A stretch of DNA of 64,000 bases from Terriglobia bacterium (GTDB taxonomy: Bacteria > Acidobacteriota > Terriglobia > Bryobacterales > Bryobacteraceae): positions 1-64,000 of the forward strand of contig JAIQFK010000009.1 in assembly GCA_020073305.1 (NCBI GenBank), read 5' to 3'. The number at the start of each line of letters is the position of its first letter. The stretch's first letter is position 1. Made by a program: the position numbers and the translations under genes. The notes beneath the pieces are model-generated. The model saw nothing but the letters and a program-made list of their open reading frames with translations, did not search any database and was not told the origin of the DNA. Positions 8,615 through 17,335 of the stretch are shown here, piece after piece.

Positions 8615-9964
8615 CTATGGATCACAGGGCACAGCCGGACTGGCGATCGCAGCCAGCAGTTGGGGCAGCGCTCGCTCCGCCAGTTGCACCGTTTCATTCA
8701 CGTTGAGCGTGCCGTTCACAATGTGCGCCGAGTTGACGATGTGCAATCCGGGAATCGACGTGGTCATGGGAGGCAGCCGTTCGGAATAACCCAGCGTCGG
8801 TAGAGCCACCACATACCGCACCCGCGAGATGCGGAACGCGAGCACGTCCCCGGCGCTAAGATGCGGGTACATTCGAAACAACGCGTCCAGAAATTTGCGC
8901 TGAATTTCTTCATCTGATATGGAGAAGGTAGGGTCGTCCGGCGTCAGATACTTGGGAAGGTAGACCAGCGAGTTCCCCCCAAAGTGCTGCCGGTCCACCA
9001 GCGCGGACATCTCGATCACCGCGGTGAACGGCACCCAGGAGTCGGTGATGTTGGTTACGTAATAGCCGGCCAGCGGCTTTTTGAGCAGCACCGAAGCGCA
9101 TAGCACTCCCTGGTACTGGATGCCCTTCAGCCGCGCCTTCTCCTCCGCGCTCAGCCCTGCGCAGAGCTCCGCTGCGATCGGGGCGGGCGTAGTCACCACC
9201 ACTTGATCGAATGTCTCTTCGCTGCCGTGAGCGGACGTCACGCGCAGCCCGCTCTTGCCCGCCGCCTCGATCCGTGCCGTGGGATGCCCCGTTTTCACGG
9301 TCACATGTTCGCGAACCAGGGCCTGGTGAAAGTGTTCCAGGATTCGGGCGTATCCACCTGGAACGTAGCCGAACATCTCTTTCTTCAGCCCCGTGCGGCG
9401 CGCGGCATACATGCGCGCGATGGTGGTCCAGATGAATGCCGCGGAAGTAATCTTGTAGTTTCCGCCCAGCTTGGCGCGCAGCAGCGGAAGCCAGATCTTT
9501 TCCACCGTCTTCTTCCCCGACCAGCGCTCCAGCCACTCCGCCACCGGAATCTGTTCCAGGTACTTCCAGTCGCGGATCCGCGAAGCGTAAACGATGGTCG
9601 CCGCCAGCCGCACCTTGCTCAGCAACCCCAGGGGAGGAAAGCGCAGAAACTCGATCGCGTTGGACATCGAGTACAGCTTCCCGTCCGTGTAAAAGCCGGT
9701 GCGGGTCTGGACCCACTGCATTTCCTGCTCCAGGTCCAGTTCCCGCAACAAGGAACGAAGAAGGGTGTCCGAGAGTAGCGTGACGTGGTAGTGGCGGTCC
9801 CAAACGACGTCGCCCAGGCTCCACGCGCTGGCCAGCCCGCCCACATGCGGCGCACCTTCGAGCAGCGTGACCTTCCTGCCTTGCTGGGCCAGGCGTAGCG
9901 CGAGGGTCATGCCCAGGACGCCCCCGCCCACAATACCCCAACTCTCAGAATGTGCCGGGCTCAT
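8615..9964 (-). CDS. NAD(P)/FAD-dependent amine-oxidase-like protein
   Basis: A 449-residue flavoprotein. The N-terminal dinucleotide-binding motif is GIVGGGVLGMTLALRLAQQG, with ARG/acid features in VTLLEGAPHVGGLASAW, the pattern of protoporphyrinogen-oxidase, phytoene-desaturase and UDP-galactopyranose-mutase-like enzymes. Several PF01593-type segments follow, and the C-terminus has PGLHIVNSAHIVNGTLNVNETV, the usual FAD-contacting end. Homologs are common in polysaccharide operons, where they may oxidise or isomerise sugars or polyprenyl groups. It is 13 bp after the acetyltransferase gene. Fold certain; substrate unknown. Confidence 0.82.
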   Translation of the reverse strand: MSPAHSESWGIVGGGVLGMTLALRLAQQGRKVTLLEGAPHVGGLASAWSLGDVVWDRHYHVTLLSDTLLRSLLRELDLEQEMQWVQTRTGFYTDGKLYSMSNAIEFLRFPPLGLLSKVRLAATIVYASRIRDWKYLEQIPVAEWLERWSGKKTVEKIWLPLLRAKLGGNYKITSAAFIWTTIARMYAARRTGLKKEMFGYVPGGYARILEHFHQALVREHVTVKTGHPTARIEAAGKSGLRVTSAHGSEETFDQVVVTTPAPIAAELCAGLSAEEKARLKGIQYQGVLCASVLLKKPLAGYYVTNITDSWVPFTAVIEMSALVDRQHFGGNSLVYLPKYLTPDDPTFSISDEEIQRKFLDALFRMYPHLSAGDVLAFRISRVRYVVALPTLGYSERLPPMTTSIPGLHIVNSAHIVNGTLNVNETVQLAERALPQLLAAIASPAVPCDP

Positions 9965-9977
9965 GAAGGCGTTGCCT

Positions 9978-10604
9978 CTAGCGGGGAGGGGCCAGTTCCG
10001 TCACGATTCCGTTCCGGATCTCGTAAGGCAGTCCGCAAACCCGGCAGGCGACCGGGCCGGCATTCCGGTCCTCGTCTTTGGAGAAGCGCACCAGCGGTTG
10101 TCCGCACCGGCACACGCAGCCCACCGAGACCGCCGGTTGTCCGATCGACAAGTGGAAATCCGGCACCGATTTGGTCACCAGCGCCCCCATGCCGATCATG
10201 GCAAAGCGGCCGATCACCAGGTCGTTGCCGATCGTGCAACCCGCCCCAATGGTGGCCCCTTCGCGGACCAGCGTAGGAAGCGTGTGCTCATCGGGATCCG
10301 ACGGCCGCAGTTTCTTCAGATCGGCGGTCGTGGCGCGTGGAAACCGGTCGTTGGTGAAGATGGTGCCGGCGCTGATCATGACTCCGTCCTCAATGGTCAC
10401 CGCGGCGCAGATGTAGACCATGGCGTTGATCTTGACGCGATTGCCAATGCGGACCTCGTACGCGATATAGGTCTTCTCGCCGATGATGCACTGCTCACCG
10501 ATGCGCGCGTCGCGGCGAATGTGGACATTGTCCCAGACGGAGGTCCCGTTGCCAACCTCTACGCCTTGTTCCAGGATTGCAGTCGGGTGAATGGTCGCCG
10601 TCAT
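9978..10604 (-). CDS. Left-handed beta-helix N-acetyltransferase (WlbB/WbpD-like) with C-terminal zinc-ribbon-like tail
   Basis: A 208-residue protein starting at ATG 10604, which overlaps the upstream dehydrogenase stop as ATGA; the longer open frame is out of context. Hexapeptide repeats (IHPTAILEQGVEVGNGTSVWDN, IRRDARIGEQCIIG, VRIGNRVKINAMVYI) build a left-handed beta-helix as in UDP-2-acetamido-3-amino-2,3-dideoxyglucuronate N-acetyltransferases. The last 45 residues contain C-x-C and C-x-x-C pairs (CRCG...CRVCG), a possible zinc ribbon found in some sugar acyltransferases. Gene order aminotransferase-dehydrogenase-acetyltransferase matches WbpE/WbpB/WbpD of diacetamido-sugar synthesis. 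The exact sugar is inference. Confidence 0.85.
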   Translation of the reverse strand: MTATIHPTAILEQGVEVGNGTSVWDNVHIRRDARIGEQCIIGEKTYIAYEVRIGNRVKINAMVYICAAVTIEDGVMISAGTIFTNDRFPRATTADLKKLRPSDPDEHTLPTLVREGATIGAGCTIGNDLVIGRFAMIGMGALVTKSVPDFHLSIGQPAVSVGCVCRCGQPLVRFSKDEDRNAGPVACRVCGLPYEIRNGIVTELAPPR

Positions 10605-11635
10605 GCCAGCACGGCAGTGAGGTCTTTGGCGGGCGCGTTGACGTTGAGAGATCCCAGGCGGGTCCACTGGCTCTGCTGCAGGGCGCGATAGCCGGCTTCC
10701 ATGGCTTCCACCGATGCCAGCACGTCCTCGGAGTCGATCAGCAGGGGTTCCTCTCCGCGAATCCCACGCAGAAAGTTATTCACCTGGCTCTGGAATGCCT
10801 CCAGCTTGTTGTAGCCCTGCCCGAAGACCACCCAGTCGCGGCTCCCTGCCTGCCGGTATTTCGATTGCTTCCAGCCCACCGACACCGTGCCGTGCGAGCC
10901 GTAGATGTTGATGTAATTATCCAGATCCTTCTGAATGGTCCAGGAAAGATCGATGCTGCCCATGACCCCTTGCGTGCTGCGAACAAAAATGTGTACCGTT
11001 TCTTCCACCGCCAATCCCTGGCTCCGCTTTCCTTCAATCACCTGGATTTCCGTGAGGGGTCCCACCAGGTAACGGAACATGTCCAGCGAATGCGTGCCGT
11101 TGTCGATCAATACGCCGCCGCCGCTGACGGCCGGGTCCGAGTTCCAGCGGCCCGACATATCCACATGGGCCGTGAACGAACTCTCGTACAGCACCAGGTC
11201 TCCAAGAATTCCCGAGAGCAGGATGCTGCGCGCGCGGATCACGTCGTCCACGTAGCGGAATTTCGAGGCCATGGTTAGCTTGACGCCGTTTCGATCCGCC
11301 GCCGCCAGCATCTCGCGGGCGCTGGCGGAATCGATGGCCAGCGGCTTTTCGCACAACACGTGAACGCCGCGTTCCAGAAAGAACAAACACAATTCAGGGT
11401 GAGTCACCGGCGGCGTGCAGATCACCGTTGCCTCGGGCTGGACAGCCGCCGCCATGGCTTCGTGAGATTCGAAACTTTCGCAGTTCAGCGTTTCCGCCAT
11501 GGCGCGCGCAGCGTCTCGCCGCGCGTCCGCCACGCCCACCACTTTGGCGATGTCGGACGCCGCGAATACCTGCGCATACGTCTGCGCAATGCGCCCGGCG
11601 CCCACGATACCCACTTTCATCTTCCGCTCGCTCAT
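10601..11635 (-). CDS. Gfo/Idh/MocA-family sugar dehydrogenase (WbpB-like)
   Basis: A 344-residue NAD(P)-dependent oxidoreductase. ATG 11635 overlaps the aminotransferase stop as ATGA, which decides the start; a longer in-frame start would add 11 residues. The Rossmann motif is VGIVGAGRIAQTYA, and the conserved EKP lysine motif is HVLCEKPLAI. The C-terminal domain has GGGVLIDNGTHSLD with the typical histidine. In the WbpB/WlbA pathway this enzyme oxidises the 3-OH of UDP-GlcNAcA, giving the 3-keto sugar used by the linked aminotransferase. The UDP-GlcNAc 6-dehydrogenase that would supply that substrate is not in this window. Confidence 0.87.
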   Translation of the reverse strand: MSERKMKVGIVGAGRIAQTYAQVFAASDIAKVVGVADARRDAARAMAETLNCESFESHEAMAAAVQPEATVICTPPVTHPELCLFFLERGVHVLCEKPLAIDSASAREMLAAADRNGVKLTMASKFRYVDDVIRARSILLSGILGDLVLYESSFTAHVDMSGRWNSDPAVSGGGVLIDNGTHSLDMFRYLVGPLTEIQVIEGKRSQGLAVEETVHIFVRSTQGVMGSIDLSWTIQKDLDNYINIYGSHGTVSVGWKQSKYRQAGSRDWVVFGQGYNKLEAFQSQVNNFLRGIRGEEPLLIDSEDVLASVEAMEAGYRALQQSQWTRLGSLNVNAPAKDLTAVLA

Positions 11636-12867
11636 GCTTCTCCCCTCAAGCGCGCTAGCGCTTCGCAAGTGGAAGTGCCCAGGTAATTCACATGCTCTTC
11701 GGTATAGCGCTCGTTCCAGGGCAGCACCAGCACCCGGTCAAGGGCTTCGAAGGTTCCCGGGAACAAGCTCGGATCGTAATTCAAGGCCTCCGGACGCGCC
11801 AGCGTGAATGGAAACTCGCTGCGGCCGAAAGTGCGGCGCTTCTGAAAAATCTCGCACTGGAACGCCGGCTTTTGAATGTAGCGCGGCATGGAAGCGATTC
11901 CTTTTTCCTTGAGCAGTTTTCCCAGAGCCGGCGAGCCGCCAGGCACCAGGTTCGGGTCTACGCGCAGGCAATACTTCCAGTAGGTGTGAGTCGCCTTGGA
12001 ATAAATGGTCGGCGTCTCAATCCCCGGCAAGTCACGGAGCTGCCGGGTAAGCTGGTCCGCGGCTTCGATGCGAGCCCGCACCACCCCCTCCAGCTTGGGC
12101 AGTTGGGCCACCATCACGGCTCCCTGCAACTCGCTCATCCGGTAATTCAGGGCCAGAAAATAATGGTCGGGCTTGGTATCGCCATAACCCCAGGCTTTGT
12201 TGATGAACAGGAACATGCGCCGCGCCAGGGCGCGGTTGTTGGTTGCTACCAGGCCACCCTCGCCGCAGGTGATATGCTTCCCCTGCTGCAGACTGAAACA
12301 CCCGATGTCGCCAATGGTGCCTACGTAGCGGCCATCGTACTCCGTCAGGAAGGACTGCGCGCAATCTTCGATCACAGGAATCCCGCGGCTGCGCGCCAAT
12401 GCCATGATCTCGTCCATCTCGCACGGGTTGCCGAAAAGATGCGTCACAATAATGGCCTTCGTGCGGGGGCTCAGGCAACGCTCGATGGCTTTCGCCGTGA
12501 TGTTGTAAGTCTTCGGATCCACATCGGCAAACACCGGAATGGCGCCCTGGTACAGGATCGGCGTCAGCGCGCCCATGTCGGTGATTCCCGAGGTGACGAT
12601 CTCGTCTCCCGGCTCCGGGTCGATCGCGGCGATGGCGGTGTGGAGCGCCGCCGTGCCCGAAGAACAGGCGTGGACGCTCGATACGCCGAGTTGTTGCGCA
12701 AACCGTTCCTCGAGCGTCTTCACGAACTGCCCTTTGGTACTGGTCAGCGTGCCCGTTCGGATGGCCTGTGCAAGCAGTTCGATTTCTTCTTCGCCTAGCG
12801 TGCGTCCGGAGGAGTCTTGGTCGGAGGGTAAAGGAATCGTCGGCGCCGACAACACAACAGGATTCAT
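11632..12867 (-). CDS. DegT/DnrJ/EryC1/StrS sugar aminotransferase (WbpE-like)
   Basis: A 411-residue PLP-dependent aminotransferase of nucleotide-sugar pathways. Motifs: SSGTAALHTAI (phosphate-binding), VIEDCAQS with D168, and FSLQQGKHITCGEGG in which K197 is the Schiff-base lysine. ATG 12867 overlaps the stop of the deacetylase-glycosyltransferase gene as ATGA; an AAGGA lies six to seven bases upstream. It likely makes a 3-amino (or similar) NDP-sugar from the keto product of the next gene. Length and motif order are normal for the family. The regiochemistry cannot be told from sequence. Confidence 0.9.
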   Translation of the reverse strand: MNPVVLSAPTIPLPSDQDSSGRTLGEEEIELLAQAIRTGTLTSTKGQFVKTLEERFAQQLGVSSVHACSSGTAALHTAIAAIDPEPGDEIVTSGITDMGALTPILYQGAIPVFADVDPKTYNITAKAIERCLSPRTKAIIVTHLFGNPCEMDEIMALARSRGIPVIEDCAQSFLTEYDGRYVGTIGDIGCFSLQQGKHITCGEGGLVATNNRALARRMFLFINKAWGYGDTKPDHYFLALNYRMSELQGAVMVAQLPKLEGVVRARIEAADQLTRQLRDLPGIETPTIYSKATHTYWKYCLRVDPNLVPGGSPALGKLLKEKGIASMPRYIQKPAFQCEIFQKRRTFGRSEFPFTLARPEALNYDPSLFPGTFEALDRVLVLPWNERYTEEHVNYLGTSTCEALARLRGEA

Positions 12868-14723
12868 GATAAGTCCTTATAATGTGAGATGAACATCAGA
12901 GAAACAGCTGAGCCAATCCGCACCAGAGTGCTGGCATCGACGTGCCGGCTTCGAAACAGCCGCAAGAGCAACAGCCGGGCCATTAGCGCGAGATGTCCGG
13001 CGGCGGCTTTGACCACTTTCATCTTCGAACGGCCGATCAACCGCACCTCCAGCGTCGCCGGATGCTCCACAATCTGGGCCCGCCGCAGGTCCAGCATTCC
13101 GAGCATCTCTGCCACCCCGATGAAGTGCCCGTTGCGAAGCTCCACGTCGCGCATGGCCGCTTTCCGATACACGCGAAAACAACTCGTGTACGTGTAGAGT
13201 TTCTGCCGCAGCACGCGTCGATAGAGGAAAGAAGAGACTTTGGACAGCCCCAACCGCCAGCCCGGCACATTTCTCACTTGCCCCAGCGGATGATAGGGTG
13301 AGGCCGTGACCATGTCGACCCCGGCCGCCAGCTTTGGAATCATCTCCTTCAATGCGTGAGGATCGTAGGTGCAGTCACAGTCGATGGAGCACACAATCTC
13401 GGTGTCGGCACTGCGGATCCCGGTCATGATGGCTGCGGCCACCCCGAGATTCCTCGGGTGCCTGACAATTTTGCAGTTCTCCCAGGAAGCAAAGAGGCTG
13501 TGTAACAGTTCCTGCGTCTGGTCGCTGCTGCCGTCATCCACAAACAGATAATTCAGTTTGTACTCGTCCAGGCTTTCTCTGACACTCCGCAGCGTGTTCG
13601 CCAGATAGGGGAGGATCCGCTCTTCGTTGTAGCACGGCACCACGACGGTCACCGCGGTCCGGGTCTCGGGCGAAGATTGCACGACGTAAGGAGTTGTAGC
13701 CTGCGCTTCTTTCGGTAGGGCTGCGGGAACCTGATCACCGGTAAGATCCAGGCCCATGTACTCCGCAATGCTCACGAAATGGTACGTACGAAAATACTCC
13801 TCCCAAACCCGCGCCATTTGGTCCAGGTTGCGATAGTGGCGGATCCGGGATAGCGCCGGTGCACCGTCGATGCGCACTTGCTCCGGATCCAGCTCCCAGA
13901 CGTGGAAGTACATCACCAAGGGTGAGGAGGTGTTCTGTGTCAACCGGTTGGCGAGCCGGCGCACCATTTTCGTTGGGAACTGGCGGATGTAATTGCCACC
14001 GGAGATCGGCAGGTTGCAGCCAAGAAAACGGTACGTGGTGATCGGAAACTCCCAGAGAATCTTGTCACCGTATTTATGTTGATGCACAAACCGGCGCCAG
14101 GGCTCGGAACGGAACGACCAGAAACTCGGAACCATGCTTGAGTCGTAAAGGTAGTTCTCTTCGGCAATCACGTCGAGAGCCCAGAGATCCTCCGGACCGA
14201 AACGCGTTTGAGGAATGCGGCAACCCACGACTTTTCGCCCCGTCGCCGTCTCCAGTGCGTCGCGGGAACGCGTGAGGTTGTCACGCAATTCCTCGGGCGA
14301 TGAGCCGCGAAAGCTGGTCGGGTAATAACCCTTGTTCGCCACCTCGTGGCCCCGCTTGGTCACTTCCCGAACAATGTCCGGCCGGCGATCCGCGATCCAC
14401 CCCAGCACGAAGAATGTGGCCCGGATGCCAAACCGGTCGAGCAGATCCAGAACCCGCAGAGTATTCCGTTCCAACCGCGTGTCAAAACGGGTCCACTGCT
14501 CACGGGGAATTAATTTTCGGAATGTCAGAACCTGGAAGTAATCTTCGAGCGAGATCGTCAAGACATGCCGGGTTTGCGCCGGGCTGACTAACTCTCTTGG
14601 CAAAGGCGCGCTGCTCAGCGAATCCATGAGTTTCAGATTGGTTTCAGTTGCCCGGCGAGCCTCGAACGGAGGAGGCAAGGCGGACTCTGCTTGGATGCTG
14701 GGCGGTGAAGAAAAATCCGTCAT
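12864..14723 (-). CDS. Exosortase-type polysaccharide deacetylase domain fused to GT2 glycosyltransferase; deacetylase metal site altered
   Basis: A 619-residue two-domain protein. Residues about 50-330 match the XrtA/PEP-CTERM-associated polysaccharide deacetylase layout: LTISLEDYFQV (E60/D61), TFFVLGWIADRRPDIV, and MYFHVWELDPEQ at 271-282. Where that family has a metal-binding HxxxH in its GHEVASHGYSH segment, this protein reads GHEVANKGYYP (125-135), so both histidines are replaced by K131 and P135. Residues 356 to the end form a GT2 domain: VVPCYNEER, VDDGSSD, IDCDCTYDP (DxD-like), plus a hydrophobic C-terminus. It heads the seven-gene minus-strand operon and is divergent from the YdcF-like gene. 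The GT2 half looks active; the deacetylase half may be inactive or use another site. Confidence 0.85.
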   Translation of the reverse strand: MTDFSSPPSIQAESALPPPFEARRATETNLKLMDSLSSAPLPRELVSPAQTRHVLTISLEDYFQVLTFRKLIPREQWTRFDTRLERNTLRVLDLLDRFGIRATFFVLGWIADRRPDIVREVTKRGHEVANKGYYPTSFRGSSPEELRDNLTRSRDALETATGRKVVGCRIPQTRFGPEDLWALDVIAEENYLYDSSMVPSFWSFRSEPWRRFVHQHKYGDKILWEFPITTYRFLGCNLPISGGNYIRQFPTKMVRRLANRLTQNTSSPLVMYFHVWELDPEQVRIDGAPALSRIRHYRNLDQMARVWEEYFRTYHFVSIAEYMGLDLTGDQVPAALPKEAQATTPYVVQSSPETRTAVTVVVPCYNEERILPYLANTLRSVRESLDEYKLNYLFVDDGSSDQTQELLHSLFASWENCKIVRHPRNLGVAAAIMTGIRSADTEIVCSIDCDCTYDPHALKEMIPKLAAGVDMVTASPYHPLGQVRNVPGWRLGLSKVSSFLYRRVLRQKLYTYTSCFRVYRKAAMRDVELRNGHFIGVAEMLGMLDLRRAQIVEHPATLEVRLIGRSKMKVVKAAAGHLALMARLLLLRLFRSRHVDASTLVRIGSAVSLMFISHYKDLS

Positions 14724-14980
14724 CAGTTGTTCGGTCCGGACACTCGGCCCCTCGGTATCGGTTCAGACAACCACCCCCACCTTTTGACGAGTAGGGCACA
14801 GATCTCACTCGCAACTTTTGGGTCGCCGATCTAAATCACGCTATCCAATCATACAATCCGAGCATGGCGGTGTCGACTCCTGTTGTACTAGGGTATCCTC
14901 ACTAAGGGGTGTCGGGTACTAGTAGTACCAAAGTAACGTGTAGCAGCGTTATAGAATGAAAATAAATAGGTTAACTGCAG
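14724..14980. promoter_or_regulatory. Divergent promoter region with GTACTAG palindromes
   Basis: This 257-bp region separates the minus-strand sugar operon from the plus-strand YdcF-like gene. It contains an inverted repeat GGTACTAGTAGTACC at 14915-14929 and a degenerate relative GTACTAGGGTATCC at 14885-14898. A TATAGA-like -10 candidate lies at about 14950 for the plus-strand gene. The same GTACTRGTAC core recurs at 15669 and 18266. The palindromes are directly visible; operator function is inference. Confidence 0.5.
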
Positions 14981-15646
14981 GTGGTAGAATTGGCAGTCAG
15001 GTCAAAACGCTTCAAATCTCTCGCCTTTACAGGTGCCCTGCTGCTCGTGGCTCTTGGGGTCTTTCTGTGCGAAAGGCTGGTTTTTCCGCGGATTGGATAT
15101 TCCCTCATCTGCAGCGAAGCTCCCCGACCGGCCGATCTGATCCTCGTGTTGGGAGGCGACTTCTGGGGACCCCGAGTCCTGAAGGGTGCCGAATTGGGAA
15201 AACTCGGGTACGCCCCTCTGGTCATGATCAGTGGGCCCCCGTACAAGGGTCGCCCCGAAGGGGAATGGGCCATCGACTTCCTGGAGCGGCTCGGGTACCC
15301 CCGAAGCCTGTTCTGCGCGTTTGGGCATACCGCTACCTCCACCGTGGATGAGGCGCTGGCTATCGCGCGAGAACTCCATCGTCGGAAGGTTAAGCGCGTC
15401 CTGGTTGTCACCAGCGCGTATCACTCGCGCAGGGCCGATCTGGTTTTACGCCTGTTCTCGGATAGTATCCAGTTTACTTCTGTGCCGGCGCCGGATCCGG
15501 TGTATACTCCGGGGCGCTGGTGGGACGACCCAGACTCTCGAAGAGTCTTCTTTTCCGAGTGGCGTAAGATCCTGGGCTCCGTGTTGGTGGCCTATCCTGC
15601 GTACGAAATCAAACAGCTGCTGCCCGAAGCCAGGGAAGAGCCGTGA
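14981..15646 (+). CDS. YdcF/SanA/ElyC-like (DUF218) membrane-anchored protein
   Basis: A 221-residue protein with one N-terminal membrane anchor (FKSLAFTGALLLVALGVFLCERLVF) and a DUF218 domain: PADLILVLGGDFWGPRVLKGAELGKLG, ATSTVDEALAIARELHRR, KRVLVVTSAYHSRRADLVLRL. DUF218 proteins (SanA, YdcF, ElyC) sit in the inner membrane and influence envelope or undecaprenyl-carrier biology, but their chemistry is poorly known. The GTG at 14981 is the longest start; an in-frame TTG at 14990 is equally plausible. Homologs are common beside exosortase-type polysaccharide genes, so a role in this locus is likely. Confidence 0.82.
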   Translation: MVELAVRSKRFKSLAFTGALLLVALGVFLCERLVFPRIGYSLICSEAPRPADLILVLGGDFWGPRVLKGAELGKLGYAPLVMISGPPYKGRPEGEWAIDFLERLGYPRSLFCAFGHTATSTVDEALAIARELHRRKVKRVLVVTSAYHSRRADLVLRLFSDSIQFTSVPAPDPVYTPGRWWDDPDSRRVFFSEWRKILGSVLVAYPAYEIKQLLPEAREEP

Positions 15647-15668
15647 AGGCTTGGGGCGCGTTCCACCT

Positions 15669-15678
15669 GTACTAGTAC
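15669..15678. promoter_or_regulatory. Perfect palindrome GTACTAGTAC upstream of the priming transferase gene
   Basis: A perfect 10-bp palindrome in the 199-bp gap between the YdcF-like gene and the WecA/MraY-like gene. It is followed by an ACCG...CGGT inverted repeat at 15677-15691. The same core appears at 14915-14929 and 18266-18275. A shared operator for the polysaccharide locus is the simplest reading, but no binding evidence exists. Confidence 0.45.
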
Positions 15679-15845
15679 CGTTTTGCACGGTTCTAGCCCC
15701 ATTGTTACTGCAATTTCATTAACTCGGCGGGCGAAATGGGGTAACCTAACCGCGTGGCAGCAAAAAGATCGAATTCGTGCCAGATGACCCAAGCCTCACT
15801 CGGTTGTGAAGAGGCCAGGAAGCGCGAAATTCAAGGAGCGGTGTT

Positions 15846-17333
15846 TTGTATTTAGTTCTTATCCTCGGTTGCACCTCATTTTTGCTCTCGCTTGTTCTCA
15901 CGCCGCTTGTTCGTGACTGCCTGGGACACCTCGGTTTTCTGGATCACCCGGATGGGATTCGAAAGAAGCATTCAGGACCGGTGCCTCGTGTGGGTGGCGT
16001 AGCCATCGCATTGTCGTACGCAACTACTTTCGCGATTGCCTTGGCCTTGCCTCTCAGGGACACCCGCATTCTGCACGAAGCACTGCCCGGCGTTGTAAAG
16101 CTCACTTTAGTTGCGTCGGTGGTCTTACTCACGGGCCTGGTCGACGATCTGGTCGGACTGACGGCATGGAAGAAACTGGCTGGAACCGGGGCAGCGGCGG
16201 TCCTCGCCTATTTCGCCGGAATACGGGTGGATTTGCACTTGTTCCCGGCTATCTCGGCGTACCCGTGGTTGGGATTTGCAGTAACGATCGCTTGGCTTGT
16301 GGGTTGCACGAATGCCTTCAATCTCATTGATGGCATGGATGGCCTGGCTTCGGGAGTGGGTCTGTTTGCCAGCATGACCGTGCTGGTGGCCGCACTCACG
16401 CAGCCCAACTTTCCGCTGGCCCTTGCGACCATACCCTTGGCGGGCTGCCTTCTCGGGTTCCTGCGGTACAACTTTAGCCCGGCGTCCGTTTTTCTGGGTG
16501 ATGGCGGCAGTCTGCTGATCGGGTTTCTTCTGGCATGCTACGGCACGGTCTGGAGTCAGAAATCGGTGACCTTGGTGGCCATGATGGCGCCTCTGTTGGC
16601 GGTCTCGATTCCCCTGGTCGACGTGACGCTCTCGATCCTGCGCCGGTATCTATGCAGACGGCCGATTTTCGAGGGTGACCGGGGACACATTCACCACAAG
16701 TTGTTGGACCGGGGTTTCAGCCCGAAGGGCGCGGTACTGGCGATGTATGGAGTGTGCTGCCTCGCAGCCATCGCCTCGTTACTGTTGAATGCCTACCATA
16801 ACGAATTTGGTGGCCTGATCATCGTCTTGCTCTGCGTACCTGCCTGGCTTGGCATCCAATACCTCGGATACACCGAGTTCGCAAACGCCGGTCGAATCCT
16901 CTTCAAAGGAGAGTTCCGGCGCATCATCGATGCAGAAACCCGGCTGCAACACTTCGAAGCTGCCTTGGCAAAGGCGGACAACGTAGGTGAATGTTGGACG
17001 CGAATTCTGGAGGGAAGCCGGGACTTCGGTTTTCAAGGCGTGCGCATGAGTGTTGCGGGGGCGGTTTTCGAGGAATCCAATGGCTGGACCAACCGGCCGG
17101 TGTGGCAGTTGCGGATTCCACTCGCCGAATCGCAGTACATCAATTTCGTCCGTGACTTTGAGGCACAACTGGATCCCTTTATCCTGAGTGCGTTCGTGAA
17201 CTGCGTAGAACGAGGCGTGAAGAAGTGCATCGCCGGTTACGAACCCGAGCTGGAGCGGATTGAAACCGCCCCGGCGCGTCTTGTCTACGCGGCTCGTGCG
17301 GTGAGCGATGCGGCTGCCAACGGCAGCATGTAA
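15846..17333 (+). CDS. WecA/MraY-type polyprenyl-phosphate sugar-1-phosphate transferase with soluble C-terminal extension
   Basis: A 495-residue protein. The first about 340 residues are a polytopic GT4 (MraY/WecA superfamily) module. It has GLVDDLVGL (the paired aspartates), NAFNLIDGMDGLASG, a hydrophobic GDGGSLLIGF segment and the HIHHKLL histidine motif. These enzymes prime polysaccharide synthesis by moving a HexNAc-1-phosphate from UDP-sugar to undecaprenyl phosphate. The remaining 150 residues are hydrophilic (FKGEFRRIIDAETRLQHFEAAL onward) and are not part of the core family. The start TTG 15846 has an AAGGAG about seven bases upstream, which supports it despite the rare codon. Likely the initiating enzyme of the pathway. 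Confidence 0.88.
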   Translation: MYLVLILGCTSFLLSLVLTPLVRDCLGHLGFLDHPDGIRKKHSGPVPRVGGVAIALSYATTFAIALALPLRDTRILHEALPGVVKLTLVASVVLLTGLVDDLVGLTAWKKLAGTGAAAVLAYFAGIRVDLHLFPAISAYPWLGFAVTIAWLVGCTNAFNLIDGMDGLASGVGLFASMTVLVAALTQPNFPLALATIPLAGCLLGFLRYNFSPASVFLGDGGSLLIGFLLACYGTVWSQKSVTLVAMMAPLLAVSIPLVDVTLSILRRYLCRRPIFEGDRGHIHHKLLDRGFSPKGAVLAMYGVCCLAAIASLLLNAYHNEFGGLIIVLLCVPAWLGIQYLGYTEFANAGRILFKGEFRRIIDAETRLQHFEAALAKADNVGECWTRILEGSRDFGFQGVRMSVAGAVFEESNGWTNRPVWQLRIPLAESQYINFVRDFEAQLDPFILSAFVNCVERGVKKCIAGYEPELERIETAPARLVYAARAVSDAAANGSM

Positions 17334-17335
17334 CG

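Noticed and set aside
14885-14929. Resemblance of GTACTAGTAC to a TrpR operator
   Set aside because: The TrpR operator is a longer palindrome and no TrpR or trp genes are present; the likeness is limited to the CTAG core.
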